From positions 65,697,676 through 65,761,675 of the forward strand of contig CM051460.1 in NCBI GenBank assembly GCA_028095005.1: a stretch of 64,000 nucleotides of DNA. Direction: 5' to 3'. Source of the DNA: Rhynchospora pubera (lineage: Eukaryota; Streptophyta; Magnoliopsida; Poales; Cyperaceae). Under the pieces are notes generated by a model. The model worked only from the letters and a program-made list of their open reading frames with translations. It was not told the origin of the DNA and did not search any database. The position numbers and the translations under genes were made by a program. Shown here piece after piece: positions 46,093-59,050 of this stretch; the first letter of the stretch is position 1, and each line of letters opens with the position of its first letter.

Positions 46093-47227
46093 ATAGACCT
46101 TTATTTATGGTAGACCGTTAAATAATAGTTATAATTAGTTATCTTTAGTGTGTATCCCTTTGATTTTACAGATGACATACCAATCTGAGAAACTGTGTGC
46201 TCTCCTATCTATTACTTGGAATTGGGCATGCATGGATACTTCATGCATTTCTCATCTCCTTTTCATCTTCCAATAGAATAAGAGGTGGGACATGGTTGCA
46301 TGTTGCAACTCCATCGTAACAAACCGAACTCACAAGAGAAATTTCTGGCAGAAATATTTGTCTCTCTATCAAACAAGCTTACACTAAAGTCGTAGAGGCA
46401 TTTCTAAAAACAGCTACCATGCAAAACTCTTTTAATAGTGTACATGCTCCTACATATTCTCTCTAGATAAATAATAAAACAACCAACTAAAAAGAATCAG
46501 AGAAAAAAAATACCAGAGCTACATGAGAACAAGAAATCTCAGAATTCCTAGGGAAATCACGACCTTCACCAGTGACTCGACTACAATTAATTCTCTTGGG
46601 TTAAAACCACAATCCAACATTACTACATCATCACCTCAAACCAACTTATGTGATTTCTCTTGGGTAAAGTTGCGTGTTCGTGTCCTGTTTAGCGAAAACA
46701 AAAATTCCTCAATCCTCAATTCACCGGATATTGCGGTACTCTTGTTGAATCATAATTCTCTCGGAGGAAGAAGATGTAATAAATTTGAATTTTAAAGGGT
46801 ACGGCCGTACGGGTGTTGATCCGGGCAACACTCAATATGATCGCAACAACATATTTTTTCCCAAAATGCCAACCTCATATATCATATATGAAACAATGTT
46901 CATCTTATTTTCTCGTTCTTTCCTCTAATTTCTTTTCAGGTGGCATTTCTTAATATCTGATGAATTAATATTTTACTTATCAACCAAAAAATAGTCATAA
47001 TTAACTTGTCAACCAAAACTTAATAGTTTACTTAGCTTTTAATTACCGCCATTTCAAATATTCATATTTAAATTGTATATGAATATAAAAAGTTAATGTT
47101 GTATACAGTAATGTAATTTTTTTTAAGTGTATCATTTGTTCATGAACAGATATTAAATCTTCTAAGTGATATTCATTCGTGACCCCTTCCCTTGCCACGG
47201 CATCTATTAAAAAATTTTAAATAAATA

Positions 47228-47425
47228 CTTAATAAATTGAACATTAATATATACTAAACTGGACATTTTTACTTACTAAATCGAACATTTGTACTTACTA
47301 AACTAAACATTTATACTTAATAAATGAACATTTTTTCTTATAATCATTTATGTTTTTATTGCAACTAAGTGAACATTTATACTCAATTAACACAATATTT
47401 GTACTTATCGAACTGAACATTTGGA
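47228..47425. repeat. Imperfect tandem repeats built on ACTAAACTGAACATTTGTACTT
   Basis: The core GAACATTT(A/G)TACTTA recurs about every 22-24 bases for the first copies and then more loosely to about 47500. This may be the inside of a degraded transposon. Confidence 0.6.
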
Positions 47426-48074
47426 TAAGAAATAAAAAAAACAAAATAAACACGGTGAACATTTATAACAAAAAATGAATATTTATAGCTAATAAAGTGA
47501 ACACTTATAATAACGGAATGAATAAAAAAAATATTATGCGCGCTAGGTGAGTGTGGGCGAGGGAAGAGAGCACTGGCGCGAAGGCGCGTGATGGCGAGCG
47601 ATGATAGATTGATAGACCGCGATAATCAATTTGCAATTCATAATTACTTGTTTGATACAGCTAAATAATAAATGGTAAAAAAAATGGCTGTTGATAATTG
47701 AAGAGATTCTATAACAACACGTTAACACGCCGTGTCATGTGTTCCAAAAACCAAAATGCACAAAAATGGATTACTTAATGAATGCATTGGTGTCAATTTT
47801 GAAAATTTTAATTAACAAAAAATCTTTTAAAAGCCAGTAGGATTTTGGTAAATTAAGTTATTCCACCAAATCAATAATAAATAGCACAAATCGACTACAA
47901 TAAGAATCTCAATCCACTAGATTTTAGTTGATAAAACAGAAGGAAAAAAAAAAGGAAAGCTAATTGGTGAACAAATTCAGATCAAATAGGAAACCAATAA
48001 ATCATAATAATCAACAAAGAAAAAAGGACAATCATTTCATTTGGAAAAAGGTAAACCATCAATTAAGAAATCAT

Positions 48075-50887
48075 TCAATCATCATCCTCAACCAGTTTAA
48101 ATGATCTCTTGCGCCGACTCAATGAGCTTAAAACTCGTGGCAATTTCAAAATCGAATTTGCACGGCTAACACCTTCTAAAGCACTGTATTCTTCATTTAG
48201 GGCATTATTGTTATCTGCCTCCTCTACAATTCCGCTGCTTAGACTTTTTGCGAATGATTTGCCGTGAGATATTGCACTTGAATTGGCTGACGAAAGCTCT
48301 TTGAGAAAAATGCATATGACAGCACAGTCGTCGATTTTGGAGGCAGGATGGTTGTGCTTCCATGCCTTCGCAGCACATTTCACTAATTTCTTTGCGGCTT
48401 TGGATCGGTTTTTAGTTGACGACACTATCTTGACAGCTTCCTCGTTTGATAAAACATCCCATATCTACAAAGGGTTAACAATGGTTAGCCAGTGGATAGC
48501 CCAATTCATGTTCGGAGCATACATGGAGATATGTATCCAAGCCGGCATAAATTCCAGCTATAGTTCAAAATAATATTCCTTTGTCAATTCTCTATGTCAT
48601 TTCTGTATCATAAAACTTTCTCATCAATTTCAGAAACTGGACAATACCAGATAGGCTTGGCATCAAAATCTTGTCTATAACAAAGTGTTAACTGAAATTG
48701 CTATTTCTCTTTTTCTATCTTTCAGGTGACATCAGAATTTCCATTAGTATGCACAAATTGTGGCAGCAATTGCTCAATTAGCGCCAATCTAACCAATTCA
48801 ATCCAAAACTAACTTCTTTACCAAAATACAAGACCTAAAGCCAAATTGTAATTAAATTTTAGTCATGCAAAACAGAAAGTTGTCGCTCTCCTTTTCTACT
48901 TAAAATTTCAGAAAAAGAATAATATATATCTCCTCAACTTACTCCATCAGAAGCGAGGATCAAAAACTCATCCTTTGCCGACAATATTCTATGAGAAACC
49001 TCAGGAGTAGCAATAAGTCCGAATTCCTTAAGGCAAAAGTCACCAAAAGCTCTTGACATGGCAAGACCAGGCGAGTCATCTTCGGGCAACCATAATCGAT
49101 GTATATCTGGCTCCTCTTCGAGTGCAAAAGCTCTTCCATTACAGCTTATTATCCGTTCGGTCTCACCTACCCAAATCTTTGTTATTACATAATACAGAGA
49201 AAGAAAGGAAAACAAATTGGGAAATGGAAAACACTTCACATCAATATATATAAGGCTTTATTGTAACAATAAGTTTTCCAAATTCAACTTATTATATCAA
49301 TTGGCAGGCTTAAGTCTTGTGTTGCATTACTTAAATCTAGTTTTTTACCAAGAAAGCCTAATTAATCAGTAAAATTAGATGGGCCTACAGGCATTTAGAT
49401 AGTCAGTACAGATAGTATCTCAGGTCGTACTCTGAATATCTGGCTTATGATCTGTGGAGAGCTGGATTGGTACGAGCTGGTTGGTACCATCTCGTGTGCA
49501 AAGAACAGCGCGTGAATCTCCAAGGTTGGCAATTATCAAGTGCTCCCTCTATAGCAGAGAAGAAATAAATAAGTAAACTGTTAAGTGTCAATTTGTACTA
49601 ATATTTTGCATTTCCTATTTCCTATGCCTTTTTATCATTGTAAACCCTAGTGACAAGTGGCATCAACCTAAAATTAAGTAGACCAATTGAACAGTTTTTC
49701 AACTTATTTTAAATTATATAACTTTTTTCTTAACATTGAACCTAGTAGGCCTTTACGAAATATTAACATATGAAAGTCAATTTGAATTTTATTTGAATAT
49801 ATTGCAACTTACCACTTTGACAACAGAAACAGCAGTGGTACCGCTACAAATACAGTCAATACCAGTTTGATGTTTCAAGTCTTGGTCCAAATCCTCAAAA
49901 GCCTTGATTAAATTGTTCTCCCATGAAAAAATGAATTGGTCGGGGTCACTCTTTTCTCGGGATTTCATGTCAGAATTGTCAGATGACTCTAATTTTGCCA
50001 TGACACTGTCAGAATCATGACTTCCTTGTGTTGATTTTATCACAGTGCATAGTTTTGTTGGCAGTGCGTCACGCACATAACGAGCCACCTTATGGCCGTA
50101 TGGACCGTGCCCATCAAAGACGCCACAAAAGATCTGGAACTTCTCTTCAGAGGAATCCTATCATCTTAATAAGATACACAGTGAGATATGGTAATGCGGT
50201 CTGCTTACAGAAGAGTGAAATATAGAAAATGCAAAATTTTGTTTAACAGTGGTAACAACAACAAGTTGTCACTGCTCGTTTAACTTGTCGAGTGTTATCA
50301 TCATCATCACCTATTGTGGTCATTAATATTACCAATACGAGTTATGTTTTTTTTTTAACAAACCACTACGAGTTATGTTTAATGCTACACGAAACAATTC
50401 TGTTTTGTCTCTGGTATTTATCTGTTTTGGATACTATAAATGTCTTATTCACAAATATGTATCCCAAATTTGTGTTGGATCCACTATTGATTTTTCAATC
50501 TCTGATAGAAAAACTTGAAAATGAAGCAAATGAAGAAAGTAAAGCAAGATCAGGATGTAAAGCTATTAATAAAATCATGGATATCCTAGTTTCAAGCGAA
50601 CAATTAAACATAAATTTCCCAAAAGACTGCCCTTTTTGTTACATAAATTTTGAAAAGCATCTCCACCTTACCTCCCAAATGGTCATGGTGTCTTGGTTCA
50701 CACCCTTCATGCCTTGTTGAGTAAACATAGAGGCATACCTACATGATCCTCCAAGCATGACACGTGGCACTCCCGTATTTTCCTTCTCTCTTCCCCCTTC
50801 TCTCCCATAGAAAATTTTGTCTTTTCCATTTCCATTTTGAGATGGGACGCCAGAAATGGCGTCTTGTTGGCTGAAGCAACCTCCCAT
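48075..50887 (-). CDS. Protein phosphatase 2C (clade E-like), 430 aa
   Basis: Five exons: 50887-50672, 50157-49813, 49548-49431, 49166-48943, 48464-48075. Phases agree throughout. The enzyme removes phosphate from Ser/Thr using two metal ions. PP2C motifs appear in order: FCGVFDGHGPYGH (metal-binding Asp in DGHG), SGTTAVSVV, ANLGDSRAVL, LAMSRAFGDFCLK, LASDGIWDVLSNEEAV and DDCAVICIFL, whose Asp completes the metal site. The N-terminus MGGCFSQ carries a consensus N-myristoylation glycine with a neighbouring cysteine that could be palmitoylated, so membrane attachment is likely. The C-terminal tail after the catalytic core (about 85 residues) is Ser-rich, then basic (LSRRKRSFKL). Clade E is suggested by the N-terminus and overall layout; ABA-pathway clade A motifs were not seen. 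Confidence 0.93.
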
Positions 50888-51262
50888 ATCTGTTCTAAAG
50901 AGAACACAATATTTGATGCTAAATAAGTAAATAAGAGTTTGAAGAAGCTTTTCGGATTTGTCCTTCACAAAAGTTTATTACCACAATGGCTCTCATTGTA
51001 GTTGTAATTAAGGCTATATATAAAAGAGTTAATTAATTGGCACAGTTTCAAACCACTTAACTAAAATTAGATATGCCCAGATATTGAGCTTAATTGTGAT
51101 TGATCATGTCACGTGGGGGCCGTTTTTGATGTGAATATGTGATACTTAATCCTCTTTTGTTTAATAATAATGAGAACCTATAATATATCCAAAGATAAGC
51201 ACAACATATAAGTTATCAAATATTTTTAGCTGAAACAATCTTCAGTTCACCTTCGAATCTAT

Positions 51263-51419
51263 GGGTGCGTTTGGATCGTTGGAAGAAAGAAGAAGAAGAA
51301 GGAAGAAGAAGAAAAAAAATTATAAACAATCCAAACTCTTCACAAAGTTATACACTTTTCAATACTTCTTCTCACTTCTTCCCTTCTTCCCTTCTTCCCA
51401 CACCTATCCAAACGCACCC
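51263..51419. mobile_element. Tourist/PIF-like MITE, complete copy C
   Basis: The ends GGGTGCGTTTGGAT and ATCCAAACGCACCC are perfect inverted repeats, with TAT on both sides as a 3-bp duplication. It is 157 bp. Copies at 20995 and 25179 belong to the same family. It sits about 375 bp upstream of the PP2C start codon. Confidence 0.85.
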
Positions 51420-51784
51420 TATGAGATGATGAATATTTTAATATTATGCTGAATCATTATTTACAAAAGAAGTTTGGTTATTGACTAATATAAAAATCTA
51501 CAGAAATTAATATTAAAATGTTTAAATTCGTGCTCAGTTGTTGTTAAGAGCATAAAATCAAATGATTGCCTATACTCTTGCAGCTATTCAGTTAAGTTTA
51601 GGGAAATGTTTGTTATGGCACAATTCCAGAATCTTCTCTTCAGAAACTTCAACCATCAACCTGTTACTGCGAGAAATATTGGCAAACTTGCAACTTTGGA
51701 AGCTCCATGCTTAAATTAGTTTTTTTTTTTTTTGTATTTTGGTTTGTAGCTAGGCTGGATGTTTTTTTTCTCTCTTTATTTATC

Positions 51785-51960
51785 CAGGGCGAAACCAGAA
51801 AATATATTTGAAGGGGGGCAATTTAAAATTTAAAATTTTAGAAGGGGCAAAATGGTATTGTTTATGCATACTTTATGAAAATTAATACATTAAAATAAAG
51901 GAAATTATAAACTTTACGGGAGCCCAAAGAGGGCCTTGCCTCCCCTCTGGTTCGCCACTG
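51785..51960. mobile_element. hAT MITE (CAGTGGCGGATC family), copy 2
   Basis: The ends are CAGGGCGAAACCAG and CTGGTTCGCCACTG, with the perfect 8-bp duplication TATTTATC (51777-51784 and 51961-51968). It is 176 bp and non-coding. Confidence 0.9.
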
Positions 51961-53261
51961 TATTTATCTTCTTTCTTGCTGTACAGTTATTTATTATTTA
52001 ATGAAATTTTTCGAGCTGACTATCGCCTAAAAGCCATCAAAAAAAAATGCTTGTTATGATACATGTTATCAATTAAAACTAACGTATATATTATAATGAT
52101 GAGGGATTTAAACTTAAAACATGATAAATTATAGGGTCAAAAATAAAAAAGGGGTAGAACAAAAAAAACAAGTTTCTTGCCCTCAGAAAAGGAAAACACA
52201 AAAAAGGCCGTTTCCTTGATCACAGACTCACAGGAAAGGCAGTAGAATCATAAATGTGGAAGATAGGTGGGACTGTGGGAGGTTTGATGAGTTATAAAAG
52301 CGGTCCGGAAAGATAAGAGCATTAAATAGGAAAATAATAATAAAAAAATATACCAAAAAAAAACATTAAATAAATAGTGACGCTCTGCTGACTGCTGCTG
52401 GCAGAGTGGGGTTGTAACTTGTAAGGATAACGTGGTGGCTCTGCTTCCTATTTTTGTGTTAAAAAAATCCCAAAATATAAGTGTACAAAATAGCCCTGGG
52501 AAATAAAATTTGTTAATTGTTATCATATTTAATCCAAATGAGACCTTTGGGATAAGTGCTTAATTAAATGATAACAGTTACCTGTTACTTTTTTAAGTTT
52601 TTTGGTTGGCATGTTCTCTCACTCATAAAATTTGGTTTCCTAATTCTGGATCTTTTGTGGCTAACAAAGCCTGAAACATGGTGTGGTCGAGTAAACCAGC
52701 TGGCCAGCTGTCATCTGTGGCACGTTGTCGGCACCGTGATCTCTTGGCAGCTCCTGCCAACTGCCAAGCTTTCCGGAAAAAAAAAGTTGTCGGCACCTGA
52801 CCCAGAACCCGAAACCTTCACATTCCTTATTACCTTCTAGAGGGGGAAATAATGTAATATAAGATAAAACTTACATTTAGAAAATTTGAATGCTGCTAAT
52901 GAAATTATATAATCAAAATAATAAGATAAATCATTCAGGATTAAGGAACGTAAAAAATGTTCTATTTTATTATAGGCACGCGACAAACATTAGTATCAAA
53001 TGAAAAGAAAAGAATTGAACATGAGATTTTTATCTATTCAAAACCGGGTAATTATATTATTTGATATTACTGAGGAAATGATCAAAATCACGAAAATACA
53101 CATGAACGGAACCTTTTCAAGCTTGCGTTAATCGTTTCGTTTAAAAAAACACAACCAAAATTTTTTAACCTTTGTCACCGTTTTCAGGCCTAAGTGCAAT
53201 TTCTATGACTAGGCAGCCTTTTCTTATTTGCGTCGAAAAGCCCAGAATAATGTTTGAACAG

Positions 53262-54826
53262 CCGAAATTTTAAAAAATAATACTAAATTAATATAATATA
53301 TTAAATATAATATCAATATAATAATATTTTTTTAAATAGTATCACGAGATCGGAATCCCAGATTCCGAACGCAAGATCGGATTCCTGCTAAGATCGGAAT
53401 CCTGGATTCCGATCTTAACTTTTTAATTTTTTTTATATATTATTTATTTATTTATTTAATTTATTAATTAGTTAAATAATTAAAAAAAATAGATAATATA
53501 TTGTAAAAATATTGAAAAAATATGGAAAAAATCAGGAATAATTCAATTAAATTTTATATGTAATTTAGTATTTTTTGAGGAAATTAAATTTATTTTTATT
53601 TTAATTAATTTATTTAATTAAAATATAAATTTTTATAACTTATTTAATTAAATGAATTGTACCATTTAGAAAGGATTATAAATTTTCAGAATTTGCAGGG
53701 ATACAAAGGCATAATCCTTTCAGAATGTTCAAAGTTTTATTAATCCTTTCTGCATTTGCAGGGATACAAAGGCATAATTTGTACATTAAAACTTTAAACA
53801 GGCTTAACTTTTGATAGGAAGGTCCGTTTGGGGCGATCGAGCACAATCCGGAAAGCTGGCGACGAGATCTACACATGATACTGGGGTGAAACCCCGTAAC
53901 GACCATTTTCGAAGCCAAAAAACGCTCTATGGACCTCCAAAATCCACTTTGAAAGTTTGCAAACCTAAAAACCACTCTAAACTACTAAAAATATTTTTAA
54001 AATCATAAATTAATCATTAAAAAGAGAAATGCAGTAAATCAAGTGAATTTAGTCTTTCTTCTCCGTCTCAGTAAAACATCAATCTCGTGTGATTCATTTC
54101 TAACGCAATCCAGAAAGTGCTTCCTTGATCATGAGACTCGATATGATTGTTTAATATATAATATGAAAATAATATATATACTGAGGACGACATCCGGGAC
54201 GCATATCAAATAATTGTTTAAAAATTTATAATTTTAATTTAAATTAATTAAAAATTTATACTTAATTATTCATTTTTTAATTAAATAAATTAATTAAATT
54301 TATATTTAATTAAATAAATTAATTAAATTTATATTTAATTAAATAAATTAATTAAAATGAAAATAAATTTAATTTTCCAAAAAAAAATACTAAATTACAT
54401 ATAAAATTTTGTTTAATTATTCCTGATTTTTTTATATTTTTTCACTATTTTTAGAATATATTATCTAATTTTCTAATTAATTAACTAATTAATAAACTAA
54501 TAAAAGGAAAAAAAACTTTTAATTTCCCCAAAAAATACTAAATTACATATAAAATTTAGTTTAATTATTTCTGATTTTTTCCATATTTTTTCAATATTTT
54601 TACAATATATTATCTGTTTTTCTAATTATTTAACTTTTTAAAAAATTAAATAAATAAATAAATAATATATAAAAAAATTAAAAAGCTAAGATCGGAATTC
54701 AGGAATCCGATCTTGCGTTCGGAATTTGGGATTCCGATCTCGTGATACTATTTAAAAAAATATTATTATATTGATATTATATTTAATATATTATATTAAT
54801 TTAGTATTATTTTTTAAAATTTCGGG
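53262..54826. mobile_element. Mutator-like element with very long AT-rich terminal inverted repeats
   Basis: A 1,565-bp insertion is flanked by the 9-bp duplication TTTGAACAG (53253-53261 and 54827-54835). The ends are CCGAAATTTTAAAAAATAAT and its inverted copy. Both arms carry the block ATCACGAGATCGGAATCCC then CGCAAGATCGGA, and the arms run for roughly 400 bases with a few small differences. The centre has a 63-bp direct repeat (TTTGCAGGGATACAAAGG at 53692 and 53755) and, at 54270-54360, 33-bp repeats of ATTAAATTTATATTTA. No transposase is encoded. Confidence 0.85.
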
Positions 54827-55329
54827 TTTGAACAGAAACTAAACAATTTTCAGGAAAGCCCAAAATCTTAGAATTTGAATTTCATCCTTCAAAAACCCAA
54901 ATCGTGGCCCAACTGGAGTTGGATGTAATGTAAGACTATTTAACTGATCAAGTGAGAACCTATCTGTCAGTGATTTTGTCACTTGTTTCAGACAAAACTT
55001 TTTCACCATTCTGATAAATCCCGAGTGGTAATGAACTTCATGATATCTATCATTTCCTAGAACAAAAGATTTTATTACATCTTATCTATAATTTAAACCT
55101 TTTACAGATCTGTGGTGTACAAGTTAAGATTAATAGATCTACATCTTAATTAAAGACCAAAACAAAAAGGGAAGTAAGACAGGCCTTGAATTTTAGCTAT
55201 ATATGGCCTGAAAAAAATAAACAAAATTTCACCTATAAACACTAAAGTGAGAAAATTCAACAACAAGACATCTATCTACTTCAGCAGAACCCCGAAATCT
55301 GTCTCTATCTCCCCTGATTTTGTACCATC

Positions 55330-57654
55330 TTAGGAAAAGAACCCATTTGAACTTGCTTGATATGGGTTCAACATACCCGGTACCGGCCTTGTAACCAATG
55401 TGTTATTATTCATGCGAGAGCCACGTCCAGAGGGTAAATCATGGTTATGCTTTCCTTCATATGTGGTTATAACCGACCTTATGTCATGTGCCGCTCTCTC
55501 AACATGCTTTCTTACTGGGCAGCCAGAAGTCGTGCACTTGTAGTAACTCCTACATATTACCAAAAGAAACAAATTAAAGGGCATTCTTCATATTTTTCTA
55601 TATAGTGCAATACCAATGGTTGCAAGTACCAGTAAATGACTATATCTTCATGGCAAATAAAAAGAGGCATTTTGGTAAAATTTTCCTGATAATTGTGTTT
55701 TGGTTTGCAATCCTATCTAGCCTGTACTCATACTGTTTGGTTAATGTGCAGAATTCTAACATTACAATGCATTATCTGGCAAAAAGGATCTCATATGTAG
55801 GCATAGTATTATGAAAGATATACTGAAACTGTGCACTAACCTTGGGTTGGGGTTTCCCTTGACCACCTTCTGGCCGTATTTTCTCCATCTGTAGCCATCA
55901 TCTAAAATATCTACATCACTTGTGGTCTGAACCACCACGCGTGGCTCTTTGTGAGGGCCATTTCCAGAGACTGTTATCCCCTCACTATCATCTTCTCTCT
56001 TCCTGGAAACAATCAAAGAGATTTCAGTTAGATATTTGCACATTGAATTGATCAAGTGACTTGCAAAAATATGCATATATAAAAAAAAATTCCAATAAAA
56101 CAACTTACCCTCCTTCCTTTCATTAGGAGGAGGATAAGATTCAGCAGAAGTTAAATAGTGGAAACAATTTTGAAATCAATGAATATGTTACCTCTTAGAA
56201 TTCCATTCATTGCCATCAAATCCATCACTGCTTAGCTGAGAGCTCATTTCATTTTCCTCTAATCCCAATGAGATAGAAGAGTTCTCAGCCGTGCCATCAG
56301 AACCAGCATACCCATGATCTCTGTAGGCTCGCACAGCTTGTGTGGAGCCGGAGTTTCTTCGGGTTGAAACAGGTTTTGAGTGGTTGTGTTCTCCCTTGTA
56401 TACGATCTCAGTGACTCGGCCATCAATTAATGATTTCTCGACCTTTTTCTTTACTGGGCAATTTGGGTGAGTGCACTTGTAGTAACTCCTAGGGTTTTCA
56501 CTTGCCTTCACTTGCTTTTGACCGTACTTGCGCCAGTTGTACCCATCATTGGTGCTTTTCTCACTTGCAGTAGTTTGGTTTGCATGGTTTGAAGTTGCTG
56601 ATTTTGCAGGTTGCTGGCTCCATGACTGTTTGTACTGCAGATAAGCAGGTTCCTACATTAGAAAACAAATTTTGTTACGAAATGAGGAAAATTTTAAGGA
56701 ATACTTAAAAATATTATCAAAATTCTAGTTTGGTTAATAAATTTCCATAATATTATAGCATTAATTCAACAAGAACGTTGCACAACACATGCTGAATTTC
56801 ATTGCATACAACTTGAATTTTTTTTAAAAAAAATTATAATTGATCTTTGTCTTATTTGTTTTGTTATTTAAGCTGGATTTATTGATGAAATGGGCAGAAA
56901 GTTTCATTTAATACAAATAAAAGTAAAGCAGAACAGGTTCATACTGATGAAATTACCTCAGAAGAAGTCTGATTGGAAAGTGCAGGCTCAAGTCCTCCAT
57001 TTTCTTGGGTCTGAAATGAAAAGTCACTAGGCAATTTCTCTTCTTCCTTGATGGTTTGTTGGTCATTATTTGCATAAATGCTTCTCCAATCGAAGTCTTG
57101 TGCGGGGAAAACACCAACCGTGGGAGATGGAAAGACCTGTTTGTGTAAACCATGAATAAACATTAGACTTTGTCTCTGTTGGGAATTTCAACAAACATCA
57201 CATATGCACCCCAATGATGAAAGGAAATAAGAACAATTACTTTCCTGAATCACCCAATTAAGCTGATCACTAAATTGTGCATGCAATTCTTTCATGAAGA
57301 CAGATAATTGTTTTCAGAAACATAAAATTAAAGCTAACTAGAAAATTGAAAATGCATTTAATTGACAAATTATAGCCCAACATGAATGCACAAACTTACA
57401 CTAGAGGCAAGAAGCACAGGAGAGTCTAAGAGCATGGCGGGGCTGAGGCCAGAAGAAGAAATGTTAAAGAAAGAAGAAGGAGAGATAGGGTTGGGAGAAA
57501 GAGGCAAGGAAGGAGGCGTGATGGATTTGAATTTGGGAATTGCCTCTACATTTCTCTCCTTGGAGTCGCCATTTCCAGCTGAGAGCAGCTCCGTAAAGGA
57601 TGGGGTGAAGAAGGAGAAAGGTGATCTCAGGTCGGAGGATGTCTCCAGTGCCAT
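55330..57654 (-). CDS. Group I WRKY transcription factor, 425 aa
   Basis: Five exons: 57654-57400, 57136-56957, 56652-56192, 56002-55841, 55549-55330. It binds W-box DNA (TTGACC/T) in the nucleus. Both WRKY domains are complete: N-terminal [20 protein letters not shown] with C-C-H-H zinc ligands ending HNH, and C-terminal [20 protein letters not shown] ending GKHNHD. The C-terminal domain is split by an intron after the PR dipeptide, the conserved WRKY intron position. The N-terminus has a Ser-Pro cluster ([17 protein letters not shown]), the D-domain-like region phosphorylated by MAP kinases in WRKY33/25/26-type factors. The overall layout fits that subgroup; the exact orthologue is not decided. 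No lesion is seen. Confidence 0.95.
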
Positions 57655-58059
57655 GGCGAGAGAGAGAAGAAGAAGAAGGTTTTTTGGTTTCTATTGTTGA
57701 GACTTGAGAGAGATTTCAGATTTGGTAGAATGGAATTGAAATCGGAAATGAAAGAAGGCGGTTGTGCTTTGGCTGTTTATATATGCGTGCGACTTGGTCT
57801 GGGTAACACGAACTCAAAAGCGCGCATCATTATACTCTTCACTCTATTTTTTCACGGTACATCTGACGTGGCACACATTTAGGAGCTGAAGAGTTTGTTG
57901 TAACAATGATGGAACATCACATAATGAAGGAGTAAGTAAGCGTAGAAAATGTGAGTAACGGAAAGTTGTTGATATTGTACAGTGATGAACTGATGATGCA
58001 ATCTATGAGCGGAGAGAAGGAAAGGGAGCTTCTGAGAAAGAAATGAGCAGTTTGAATGT

Positions 58060-58095
58060 TTGACCGTTGAATCGTCAAACTTTGAATATTTGACT
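58060..58095. promoter_or_regulatory. Cluster of three W-box cores upstream of the WRKY gene
   Basis: TTGACC (58060-58065), its inverted core GTCAA (58074-58078) and TTGACT (58090-58095) lie within 36 bases, about 410 bp upstream of the WRKY start codon. Such clusters are bound by WRKY factors and often mediate auto- or cross-regulation. Binding here is inferred. Confidence 0.65.
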
Positions 58096-58953
58096 GGCGT
58101 GCTGCGGTCTTCTCTGTTTGTCTTGGTCCCCTGTGACGGAAACAAAAATGGACATGGTGCAGCGGGTCACTAGCATTAGACGTGCCATGTGCTAGTTTCT
58201 AGAGAGTTGCCTTTCCGCCTCTAAATTTACGGCATTTTCTTTTTTTTGTAAATAATAAAAAAAAAAGTTTGGGTAATGAATGCCACACAAATGTCTACAC
58301 TGATCATCTTTGTTTTGTCTTCGAGTCAACCTCAACGTGGGCTATTTTTTGAGACGTTGTTATAGTTAACTACTAATTAAATAATTAAATAATTAATCCT
58401 GTTTTGATATATGAACGAATTAAACTCCACTGGGATGTCAAGCTGGAGTGTCTTTCTGTGGTTAACCCCCGTGTGACAATCTGTAAGGCATCAATGTATT
58501 TATTTTATCCTGATTTCTCCATATCCGTACATATAGCTCCATAACAACAAAAAAAACGAAAAAAAAAAATATATCTTGAGAATTAAGTTCATGATAAATT
58601 AGGCCTTTTCTATGTAACAAATGTTTTATAACAATCTCGTGGTGGCTAAAGATTACGAGACTTCAAGAAATGTGTCGTGTTCGTGTATATTAATTGCTTT
58701 AATGCTATATGTAATGAGATTAGTTCATGAATTACTTCCATGCTTTTATTATTTTAATGAACCTTTTTTATGGAAAACAAAAGATATCTAGATAAATTGC
58801 GATCATTTAAAAATATTTGTCAACCACACAATTTTACAAACAAGCAAAGATATTTCGCAAAGCAACTATCAATTCTAATAAATTTGACCACAATTTTAAC
58901 CAGCAAATAGTTGCAGACCCAGGAGTTGAAGAGGATTTTTAACACAGTTTAGC

Positions 58954-59050
58954 ATGAAAAGTATCACCTTTATATATAGTAAAATACATTTTTTTAAAAT
59001 ACATGAAAAGTATCACCTTCATATATAGTAAAATACTTTTTTTTAAATAC
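58954..59050. repeat. Tandem duplication, period 49 bp
   Basis: ATGAAAAGTATCACCTT begins at 58954 and 59003, followed in both by a version of ATATATAGTAAAATAC and a T tract. Confidence 0.85.

Larger units (their letters stand above)
45532..48074. other. Intergenic stretch between the exchanger promoter and the PP2C 3' end
   Basis: The first several hundred bases form the 5' side of the exchanger gene. A run of 18 G lies at 46075-46092, and GAACATTT-based repeats at 47228-47425. An open frame at 46523-46795 (+) shows no domain or splice support. A GC-rich block GGCGCGAAGGCGCGTGATGG near 47575 interrupts otherwise AT-rich DNA and may belong to an unrecognised transposon. Confidence 0.45.
50888..53252. 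other. PP2C upstream region and intergenic DNA with two MITEs
   Basis: The PP2C promoter should lie in the first kilobase. MITEs at 51263 and 51785 are listed separately. An open frame at 52568-52840 (+) has no recognisable domain. No other gene is seen. Confidence 0.5.

Noticed and set aside
46523..46795. Possible 90-codon gene on the plus strand
   Set aside because: No recognisable motif, no splice or leader evidence, and it lies between repeat-rich stretches.
57386..57700. Plus-strand frame of 104 codons
   Set aside because: It is antisense to exon 1 of the WRKY gene, which has a start codon, a Ser-Pro cluster and a matching donor.
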